Assembly (NCBI GenBank): GCA_947444195.1
Contig: CANEZL010000004.1
Span: forward strand, 124,001 to 188,000
Source: Methylobacteriaceae bacterium
GTDB lineage: Bacteria; Pseudomonadota; Alphaproteobacteria; Rhizobiales; Beijerinckiaceae
Direction of reading: 5' to 3'
Length of the DNA stretch: 64,000 nt
Shown here: piece after piece, positions 53,728-61,325 of the stretch
How the letters are laid out: every line of letters starts with the position of its first letter
How positions within the stretch are numbered: the first letter of the stretch is position 1
Program-made: the position numbers and the translations under genes
The notes under the pieces: model-generated
What the model was told of the DNA's origin: nothing
Databases searched by the model: none
What the model saw: only the letters and a program-made list of their open reading frames with translations

Positions 53728-54726
53728 ATGTCGAAGCGCAAGCCGCTCGTGGTGGTGACGCGGCGCCTGCCGGACGCCGTCGAGACGCGCATGCGCGAAC
53801 TCTTCGACGTGCGCCTCAACGCCGACGACAAGCCGATGGGCGCGGAAGCCCTCGCCGGGGCGATGCGCGAGGCGGACGTCCTCGTGCCCACCGTCACCGA
53901 CGAGATCGATACCGGCATCCTCGCCCAGGCCGGTCCGAACCTGCGCCTCATCGCCAATTTCGGCAACGGCGTCGATCACATCGACGTGGCCGCGGCGCTG
54001 GAGCGGGGCATCACCGTCACCAACACCCCGGGCGTCCTCACCGACGACACCGCCGACATGACGATGGCGCTGATCCTCGCCGTCGCCCGCCGGGTGACGG
54101 AGGGCGCGCGCATCATCCCCGACGACGACTGGGACAGCGGCTGGTCGCCGACCTGGATGCTCGGGCGCCGCATCACCGGCAAGCGCCTCGGGATCGTCGG
54201 CATGGGCCGCATCGGCCAGGCGCTCGCCCGCCGGGCCCGCGCCTTCGGCCTGCAGATCCACTACCACAACCGCCGCCGGGTGCCGGCCGCCACCGAGAGC
54301 GCGCTGGACGCCACCTACTGGGAATCCCTCGACCAGATGCTGGCGCGCGTCGACATCGTCTCGGTCAACTGCCCGCACACCCCCGCGACCTACCACCTGC
54401 TCTCGGCCCGCCGCCTCAAGCTCCTGAAGCGCGAGGCCATCGTGGTGAACACCGCCCGCGGCGAGGTGATCGACGAGAACGCGCTCGCCCGCCTCATCGA
54501 GGCCGGCGACATCTCGGCCGCGGGCCTCGACGTGTTCGAGCAGGAGCCCGCGGTGAGCCCGCGCCTCGTCAAGCTCGCGCGCACCGGCAAGGTGGTGCTG
54601 CTGCCGCATATGGGCTCGGCCACGCACGAGAGCCGCCTCGACACCGGCGAGAAGGTCATCATCAACATCAAGACCTTCATGGACGGCCACCGCCCGCCGG
54701 ACCGCGTCCTGCCCAGCATGCTCTGA
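53728..54726 (+). CDS. 2-hydroxyacid dehydrogenase (glyoxylate reductase type)
   Basis: NFGNGVDHIDVAAALERGITVTNTPGVLTDDTADMTMALIL..GIVGMGRIGQALARRA. Confidence 0.92.
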   Translation: MSKRKPLVVVTRRLPDAVETRMRELFDVRLNADDKPMGAEALAGAMREADVLVPTVTDEIDTGILAQAGPNLRLIANFGNGVDHIDVAAALERGITVTNTPGVLTDDTADMTMALILAVARRVTEGARIIPDDDWDSGWSPTWMLGRRITGKRLGIVGMGRIGQALARRARAFGLQIHYHNRRRVPAATESALDATYWESLDQMLARVDIVSVNCPHTPATYHLLSARRLKLLKREAIVVNTARGEVIDENALARLIEAGDISAAGLDVFEQEPAVSPRLVKLARTGKVVLLPHMGSATHESRLDTGEKVIINIKTFMDGHRPPDRVLPSML

Positions 54727-54820
54727 GGCCGCGCACCGGGCGCCGCCGCCCGGTGCGATGGCAGAAAGCGAGGGAACGACGTCGTTGTGACGCCGGCCCC
54801 GCGGTGCGAGCATCCCGGCG

Positions 54821-55915
54821 ATGTCCAAGGATGCCTCGCCCCAGCCCCCCGCGCCGCCCGAGATGCCGGCCCGCCGCGTCCTCGTCCTCGCGGCGGCGCC
54901 CGCCCAGCTCCTCGACATCGCGGGGCCGGCCGAGATCCTGTCCCAGGCCAACCGCCTCACCGGCCGGCCGCTCTACGACATCGCCTGCCACATCGTGCCG
55001 GAGCCGGGCTCCGCCGCCACCTCGGCGGGGCTGCCCCTCGGCTCCACCGTGGGCCCGGCGGAGATCCGCGCCTGGAACCGCCTCGACATCCTGATCGTCG
55101 CCGGCGGGGAGGGCGCGCGCCGCCGCTGCGCCGAGCCCGACCTCGCGGGGCTGGCGGCCCATCTCGCGGCGAGGGCCGAGCGCGTCGTCGGGGTCTGCAC
55201 CGGCGCCTTCATCCTGGCCGAGGCGGGCTGCCTCGACGGGCGGCGGGTGGCCACCCACTGGCGCTGGTGCGAGACGCTCGCCCGCCGCCATCCGGGCCTC
55301 AGCGTCGATCCCGAGCCGATCTACCTGCGCGACGGCCGGGTCTGGACCTCGGCCGGCATCACCGCCGGGATGGACCTCGCCCTGGCGCTGGTGGAGGCCG
55401 ACCACGGCCATGCCCTGGCGCTCTCCGTCGCCCGCGAGCTGGTGATGTTCCTGCGGCGCCCGGGCAGCCAGAAGCAGTTCAGCACCCTGCTCGCCGCCCA
55501 GACCGACCTGCCGACGCGGCTCACCGACCTCATCGCCTGGATGGGCGAGAACCTGCACCGGCCCCTGCGGGTGGAGACCCTGGCCGGGCGCGCGGGCCTC
55601 AGCCCGCGCCACTTTGCCCGCGCCTTCCGGACACGGACGGGGACGACCCCGGCCCGCCTGCTCGAGCGCCTGCGCGTCGAGGCGGCGCGGCGGATGCTGG
55701 AGAGCGGCGGGGCGGGCCTGGCGACGGTGGCGGCCCACTGCGGCTTCCAGTCCGAGGAGACCCTGCGGCGAACCTTCCTGCGGCAGGTCGGGGTGAGCCC
55801 CGGCGATTACCGCGACCGCTTCCGCGGCGCTCCCCGCGCCGCGCCGGCGCCGCCCGAGGCGCCCGGCCCATCCCGAGCACTTGCGCAAGACCCCGAGAGG
55901 AGACCCCAACCGTGA
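54821..55915 (+). CDS. GlxA-family AraC-type transcriptional regulator (DJ-1/PfpI domain + HTH)
   Basis: N-terminal amidotransferase-like domain GVCTGAFILAEAGCLDGRRVATHW; C-terminal AraC HTH. Confidence 0.92.
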   Translation: MSKDASPQPPAPPEMPARRVLVLAAAPAQLLDIAGPAEILSQANRLTGRPLYDIACHIVPEPGSAATSAGLPLGSTVGPAEIRAWNRLDILIVAGGEGARRRCAEPDLAGLAAHLAARAERVVGVCTGAFILAEAGCLDGRRVATHWRWCETLARRHPGLSVDPEPIYLRDGRVWTSAGITAGMDLALALVEADHGHALALSVARELVMFLRRPGSQKQFSTLLAAQTDLPTRLTDLIAWMGENLHRPLRVETLAGRAGLSPRHFARAFRTRTGTTPARLLERLRVEAARRMLESGGAGLATVAAHCGFQSEETLRRTFLRQVGVSPGDYRDRFRGAPRAAPAPPEAPGPSRALAQDPERRPQP

Positions 55916-56613
55916 TCCAGCCCGACCGCCACCTCCAGATCGGCTCCCTGCTCTTCGAGGGCGTCGACCAGATCGACCTCACCGGCCCCTTCGAGGTGCT
56001 CGCCCGCATCCCGAACGCCACCTACCGGGTCTACGCCCGGGACCGAGCGCCGGTGCGCGACGTGCGCGGCCTGTTGCTCACCCCCGACGCCACCCTGGCG
56101 GAGGCGCCCCAGCTCGATCTCCTGCACGTGCCCGGCGGCTACGGCCAGGAGGCGCTGATGGAGGACGAGGCCGTGCTCGGCTGGATCCGCGACCAGGCGG
56201 CGGGGGCGCTCTGCGTGTTCTCGGTCTGCACCGGGGCGCTCCTGCTCGGCGCGGCCGGGCTGCTGCGGGGCCGCCGGGCCACGGCCCACTGGAGCGCGCA
56301 CCACCTGCTGCCGCTCTTCGGCGCGATCCCCGTCGATGCCCGCGTGGTGGAGGACGGCAACCTCGTCTGCGCCGCGGGCGTCACCGCCGGCATCGACGGC
56401 GCGCTCACGGTGGCGGCCCGCCTGCGCGGGGACGAGGCCGCGCAGGTGATCCAGCTCGTGATGGCCTACGCGCCGGAGCCGCCCTTCGACGCCGGCACGC
56501 CCGAGCGCGCGCCGGCCGCCGTGCTGGCCGCCGCCCGCGCGGGCGCGGCCGAGATCACGGCCCGGCGCACGGAGACGGCCCGGCGCATCGCGGCGCGCCT
56601 CGGGCTGGGCTGA
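55912..56613 (+). CDS. DJ-1/PfpI family protein (isonitrile hydratase-like)
   Basis: LLFEGVDQIDLTGPFEVLARIPNATYRVY..FSVCTGALLLGAAGLLRGRRATAHW; GTG start overlapping upstream stop. Confidence 0.85.
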   Translation: MIQPDRHLQIGSLLFEGVDQIDLTGPFEVLARIPNATYRVYARDRAPVRDVRGLLLTPDATLAEAPQLDLLHVPGGYGQEALMEDEAVLGWIRDQAAGALCVFSVCTGALLLGAAGLLRGRRATAHWSAHHLLPLFGAIPVDARVVEDGNLVCAAGVTAGIDGALTVAARLRGDEAAQVIQLVMAYAPEPPFDAGTPERAPAAVLAAARAGAAEITARRTETARRIAARLGLG

Positions 56614-56618
56614 GGCGA

Positions 56619-56658
56619 CCGGTACGACCCCCGCTTCGATCAGGCGGAGATCGTATCA
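56619..56658 (-). repeat. Dispersed palindromic repeat, family 1 copy 3 (partial, minus strand)
   Basis: Reverse complement reads TGATACGATCTCCGCCTGATCGAAGCGGGGGTCGTACCGG. Confidence 0.75.
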
Positions 56659-56775
56659 GACCAGTCCGGTCCCGCCGGCGGGCGGGACCCGGGCCTCGGC
56701 GCGCACGCCGAGTCCGAGGGCGACGATGAGGCCGGAGGCCAGGAGCGTGGCGAGGGCGAGGCTGGGAATGAGCAT
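56656..56775 (-). CDS. Possible 39-aa membrane protein
   Basis: MLIPSLALATLLASGLIVALGLGVRAEARVPPAGGTGLV; no convincing Shine-Dalgarno. Confidence 0.25.
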   Translation of the reverse strand: MLIPSLALATLLASGLIVALGLGVRAEARVPPAGGTGLV

Positions 56776-56907
56776 GGTCGGGAGGATTCGACTGTATATC
56801 TTAACGGATGCTTTCCCATCCGGCCGCTTCCACAGGTTCGAGGGGCTCGCGGCGCCCGAAGGCGCCTGCCCTGTGGATGAGAGCGTGCACACAGCGAAAT
56901 TCCCCTT

Positions 56908-56932
56908 GGAACGGCCGGCGCACCGCTTAGTT
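56908..56932 (+). promoter_or_regulatory. EcfG-type promoter motif GGAAC-N17-GTT
   Basis: GGAAC-GGCCGGCGCACCGCTTA-GTT, about 67 bp upstream of the SWIB gene start. Confidence 0.5.
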
Positions 56933-56998
56933 GTTGCAGCTATGCTGCCCCGGCTGCACGGTGTCTCCGCGCGGCGCAGCCGAAACCGGAGGATTTCC

Positions 56999-57373
56999 AT
57001 GGCGACCAAGACGACCGACAAGGCTGCGCCGAAGGCGGCGAAGGCCAAGGCTCCCGCCGCTGCCGAGAAGGCGGCGCCCAAGGTCGCGACGAAGGCGGCC
57101 GCCAAGCCGAAGGCCGAGGCCGGCGCCAAGCCGAACGCCCTCCAGCAGCCCCTCAAGCCCTCGGCCGAGCTCGGCGCCATCGTCGGCACCAGCCCGCTGC
57201 CGCGCGGCGAGGTGGTCAGCAAGGTGTGGGAATACATCAAGAAGCACAATCTCCAGAACCCGGAGAACAAGCGCGAGATCGTCGCCGACGACAAGCTGAA
57301 GAAGGTCTTCGGCAAGGACAAGTGCAGCATGTTCGAGATGAACAAGCACCTCGCCGCGCACCTCAAGGCCTGA
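56999..57373 (+). CDS. SWIB/MDM2-domain protein with Lys/Ala/Pro-rich N-terminal tail
   Basis: LKPSAELGAIVGTSPLPRGEVVSKVWEYIKKHNLQNPENKREIVADDKLKKVFGKDKCSMFEMNKHLAAHLKA. Confidence 0.93.
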   Translation: MATKTTDKAAPKAAKAKAPAAAEKAAPKVATKAAAKPKAEAGAKPNALQQPLKPSAELGAIVGTSPLPRGEVVSKVWEYIKKHNLQNPENKREIVADDKLKKVFGKDKCSMFEMNKHLAAHLKA

Positions 57374-57485
57374 AGAAACCCTTCCTCCCCGCAGCAACGG
57401 CCGGATGCGCCGGGACGGCCTTCACGAGACCGTCCCGTGCAGCCCCGCACCCGTCGCGCGGTGACGGGCTCCGTCCGCCGTCCGC

Positions 57486-58295
57486 TCAGGCGATGCCGGT
57501 GAGGACGCCGCCGTCCACGCGCAGGGCCGCGCCGCTGGTGGCGCTCGCCGCGGGCGAGCAGAGATAGGCCACCATGCTGGCCACCTCCTCGACGCGGGCG
57601 AGGCGCCCGATCAGCGAGGTCGGCCGGTGCTCGGCGATGAACTGCCGCCCGAGCGCGTCGAGATCGCCGGCATCGGCATCCTTGGCCATCTGTTTCAGGA
57701 ACGTCGCCACCCCTTCCGAGAGGGTGGGTCCGGGCAGCACGCTGTTGACCGTGACCCCGGAGCCCGCGACCGTCTGGGCGAGGCCGCGGGAGACCGCGAG
57801 CTGGGCGGTCTTCGTCATGCCGTAATGGACCATCTCGTCCGGGATGTTGAGGCCCGACTCGCTGGAGACGAACACCACCCGTCCCCAGCCCCGGGCGACC
57901 ATCCCCGGCGCGTAGGCGCGCGACAGGCGCACGCCGCTCATCACGTTCACCTCGAAGAAGCGCTGCCAGTCGGCGTCCGGGATCTCGAAGAACGGCTTCG
58001 GCTCGAAGATGCCGGTGTTGTTGACGAGGATGTCGATCTCCGGCAGCGCCGCGACCAGGGCGGCGACGCCGCCCGCATCCGCCACGTCGCCCACCGCCGC
58101 GAAGGGCTTGCCGGCCCGCGCTTTGCCCGCGCTCTCCTCCCGCAGCCGGGTGAGCGCCGCCTCCACGCGGTCGGAGGTGCGGCCGTTCACGCCGACATCG
58201 GCGCCGAGTTCGAGGAGCGCCCGGGCGATGCCGTAGCCGATGCCGCCGGTGGATCCGGTGACGAGGGCGCGCCGTCCGGCGAGGTTGAGGTCCAT
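57486..58295 (-). CDS. SDR family oxidoreductase
   Basis: ALVTGSTGGIGYGIARALLELGADV..ILVNNTGIFEPKPF..YGMTKTAQL. Confidence 0.92.
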   Translation of the reverse strand: MDLNLAGRRALVTGSTGGIGYGIARALLELGADVGVNGRTSDRVEAALTRLREESAGKARAGKPFAAVGDVADAGGVAALVAALPEIDILVNNTGIFEPKPFFEIPDADWQRFFEVNVMSGVRLSRAYAPGMVARGWGRVVFVSSESGLNIPDEMVHYGMTKTAQLAVSRGLAQTVAGSGVTVNSVLPGPTLSEGVATFLKQMAKDADAGDLDALGRQFIAEHRPTSLIGRLARVEEVASMVAYLCSPAASATSGAALRVDGGVLTGIA

Positions 58296-58381
58296 GGGGT
58301 CGGGCTCCGCGGCCTGTGGCGATGCGGGACAACGCGCCGGGCCGGCCGCGGTGGCATGCGCGGGCCGCGGGGGCGCCCCCG

Positions 58382-59779
58382 TCAGCGCACGGGCACCCGG
58401 CGCAGCACGCTCGTGAGGATGCCGAGGAGCGCCAGCGCCACCGCCCACCACAGGGCGTGGCCGATGGCCGTGCCGGTTCCGAGCCCGTGGGTCAGCCCGA
58501 AGATCACCGCCACCAGGGCGGCGCCGAGCGACTGGCCGGTGAGGCGGGCGGTGGACTGCATGCCGCTGGCGCCGCCGCTGCGCTCGCGCGGGGCCGCGGT
58601 GATGATGACCCGGTTGTTCGGGGACTGGAACAGGCCGAAGCCCAGCCCGCACAGGGCGAGGCGCCAGGCGATGTCGAGGGCCTCGGGCGCGGGCGGCAGC
58701 AGGGCGATGGCGCCGAGGCCCGCGGCCATCAGGGCGAGGCCGATGCCCCCGAGGAGGCCCGGCGGGTAGCGGTCGGCGAGCCGCCCCGAGATCGGCGCCA
58801 TCAGGGCGATGGCGATGGGCCAGGGGGTGAGCAGGAAGCCGGCTTCCGTGCTCGAGCGGTGCAGCACGTCCTGGAAGTAGAAGGGCAGGGCGATGTAGGC
58901 GATCATCTGCGCCGCGAACGCGAGGATCGAGGAGGCCATCGACAGGGCGAAGGCCGGGATGCGCAGGAGGTCGACGGGCAGGAGGGGCGCGGTGAGCCGC
59001 ATCTGGCGCCGCACGAAGACGACGCCGACGAGGCCCGCCGCCGCCAGGACGGCGAGCGCCCGGCCCTGCCCGCCCGGATCGCCGAGATGGTCGATGCCGA
59101 CGATCAGGAGGCCGAAGGTCAGGGCGTTGAGCAGGGCGCTCAGCCCGTCGAAGCGCGCGCCGCTGCGGGGCGTCGCCGGCAGGGTGCGGGAGGCCACGGC
59201 GAGCGCCGTCAGCCCCACCGGCAGGTTCACGAGGAACAGCCAGGGCCACGAGGCCACCGAGAGGATCGCGGCGGCCACCGTCGGCCCGGCCGCCGAGGCC
59301 ACGGCGACCACCAGGGCGGTGTTGCCGACCCCGCGCCCGATCATCCGGTGCGGGTAGATGAAGCGCACCAGCGCGATGTTCACGCTCATCACGCCCGCCG
59401 CGCCGAGCCCTTGGGCGATCCGCGCCGCGATCAGGGCCTCGAGGTTCGGCGCGAGCGCGCAGGCGAGGGAGGCCGCCACGAACACGGCGAGCCCCGCGAG
59501 GTAGACCCTGCGGTAGCCCAGGATGTCGCCCAGCGAGGCCAGGGGCAGCAGCGCGGCGGTCACCGCGATCTGGTAGCCGTTGACCACGAAGATCGCGGCG
59601 TTCGGCGTGACGGCGAGGTCGCGGGCCATCACCGGCAGGGCCACGTTGACGATCGCCCCGTCGAGCACCGCCATGGTCATGGCGAGCCCGATCGCCAGCA
59701 TGGCGAGCAGCCGCTCGCGCACGGGCAGACCGTCCTGCGCCCGCGTCTCGGCTTCCCTGGGGCCGGCCGCCTCGACCAT
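58382..59779 (-). CDS. MFS transporter (multidrug-type)
   Basis: Multi-TM; AMTMAVLDGAIVNVALPVMARDL. Confidence 0.92.
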   Translation of the reverse strand: MVEAAGPREAETRAQDGLPVRERLLAMLAIGLAMTMAVLDGAIVNVALPVMARDLAVTPNAAIFVVNGYQIAVTAALLPLASLGDILGYRRVYLAGLAVFVAASLACALAPNLEALIAARIAQGLGAAGVMSVNIALVRFIYPHRMIGRGVGNTALVVAVASAAGPTVAAAILSVASWPWLFLVNLPVGLTALAVASRTLPATPRSGARFDGLSALLNALTFGLLIVGIDHLGDPGGQGRALAVLAAAGLVGVVFVRRQMRLTAPLLPVDLLRIPAFALSMASSILAFAAQMIAYIALPFYFQDVLHRSSTEAGFLLTPWPIAIALMAPISGRLADRYPPGLLGGIGLALMAAGLGAIALLPPAPEALDIAWRLALCGLGFGLFQSPNNRVIITAAPRERSGGASGMQSTARLTGQSLGAALVAVIFGLTHGLGTGTAIGHALWWAVALALLGILTSVLRRVPVR

Positions 59780-59948
59780 CCCGGCGCTCCCGATGAAAAG
59801 GATCCCGCCGCCTGCTCTGACGGAGCGGGGCCGGGCCGTCGAGACGCCCCATGTGCCCCGAGACGCCCCATGTGCCCTATGTCACCTCGCGGCAGGGGCC
59901 GCGCGGCGCCGCGCCTTTCCACCGCCACAGCCAGGATCCCCAGGAACC

Positions 59949-61004
59949 ATGTCGACGACCGTGACCCGGACCATGCTCGAGGCTCGCCCCCTCGCGGCCC
60001 TGTGCCTCGCGGCGATGCTCGCCGGCCTGCCGTTGCCGGCCGCCGCGCAAGGGGCGCCCGACCAAGGGTCGCCCGAGCCGCTGGGCATCGCGCTGGAAGG
60101 CTTCGCCTATCCCTATCCGGTCGCCTTCCTGCCGCTCGCCCGCGACGGCGAGGCCCAGCGCCTCGCCTACATGGACGTGCCGGCGGCGGGCGCGCCGAAC
60201 GGGCGCACGGTGGTGCTCCTGCACGGGCGCAACTTCCCGTCGAGCTACTGGGCGCCGGTGATCCCGGCCCTCGCGCGGGCCGGCTACCGGGTGGTGGTGC
60301 CGGACCAGCTCGGCTTCGGCAAATCCTCCAAGCCCGTCGGGCCCTACACCTTCGACCGGATGGCCGCCGACACCGTGGCGCTCCTCGACGCGCTGTCCCT
60401 GCGCCGGGTCGACGTGGTGGCCCATTCCATGGGCGGCATGCTCGCGGTGCGGCTCGCCCGCAACGCGCCGGACCGGGTCAACAGCCTCGTCCTGGAGGCG
60501 CCGATCGGCCTGGAGGATTACCGCTTCTCGGTGCCGCCGGTGCCGGACGCGGTGCTGCTCCAGCGCGAGGGCGACCTCACGGCCGCGGCCTACCGCCGGC
60601 AATTGATGACGAGCTACGCCCTCTCGCTGCCCGAGACGGCCATCGAGCCCTTCGTGGAGATCCGCGAGCGGGTGAAGGGCTCGGGCGAGTACCGGCGCTG
60701 GCTGCAATCCTTCGTGAATTCCTATCAGGCGATCTGGGGCCAGCCCGTGGTGCACGAGATCCCGCTGGTGCAGGTGCCGACCCTGTTCCTGATGGGGGCC
60801 AACGACCACAACGCCCCCGGAAAGCCCTTCGCCCCGCCGGAACTCGCCAAGGGCATGGGCCGCAACGCCGAGAACGCGCGGGCGCTCGCCGCCCGGATGC
60901 CGAACGGTCAGGCCGAGGTCTTCGAGGGCGTCGGCCACCTCGTCCACATGGAGGCGACCGACCGCTTCAACACCCGCGTGGTCGGCTTCCTCGACAGCCA
61001 TTGA
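59949..61004 (+). CDS. exported alpha/beta hydrolase
   Basis: Signal peptide; VVLLHGRNFPSSYWAPVIPALARAGYRVVVPDQLGFGKSSKP; AHSMGGML. Confidence 0.92.
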   Translation: MSTTVTRTMLEARPLAALCLAAMLAGLPLPAAAQGAPDQGSPEPLGIALEGFAYPYPVAFLPLARDGEAQRLAYMDVPAAGAPNGRTVVLLHGRNFPSSYWAPVIPALARAGYRVVVPDQLGFGKSSKPVGPYTFDRMAADTVALLDALSLRRVDVVAHSMGGMLAVRLARNAPDRVNSLVLEAPIGLEDYRFSVPPVPDAVLLQREGDLTAAAYRRQLMTSYALSLPETAIEPFVEIRERVKGSGEYRRWLQSFVNSYQAIWGQPVVHEIPLVQVPTLFLMGANDHNAPGKPFAPPELAKGMGRNAENARALAARMPNGQAEVFEGVGHLVHMEATDRFNTRVVGFLDSH

Positions 61005-61017
61005 GGATGAAACGTAG

Positions 61018-61047
61018 GGCCCCCCGGTCCGGAGACCGGGGGGCCCT
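61018..61047. terminator. Strong GC hairpin
   Basis: GGGCCCCCCGGTC-CGGA-GACCGGGGGGCCC right after the hydrolase stop; T-poor. Confidence 0.5.
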
Positions 61048-61098
61048 TCGAGCTTCGGTGATGCCCGGTCCCATACGCGCTCCGAGCGCTCGCTTCGA

Positions 61099-61295
61099 CC
61101 GACTGAAGGGCGCTTGTCCCATCTTCCTTGCGGGGAGGGGTGCGGGGTGGGGGTGGTGCAGGATCGAGCGTCCCGGTGCCGTCTGCGCCACCCCCACCTC
61201 CGGCTCCTCCCCACCCGGATCGGGCCTGCCCGATCCGGGCCAAGCAAGGTGCGGATCTCGGGCAAGCCCGAGATCCGGGGGAAGGAGAGGCCCGC
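61099..61295 (-). repeat. Composite GC-rich repeat, family 3 copy B
   Basis: Reverse complement of flanks of 39670..39870; core 61156..61188 not inverted with them. Confidence 0.8.
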
Positions 61296-61325
61296 CTGAA
61301 CCGAGCCGCCTGACCGGAGACCGGT

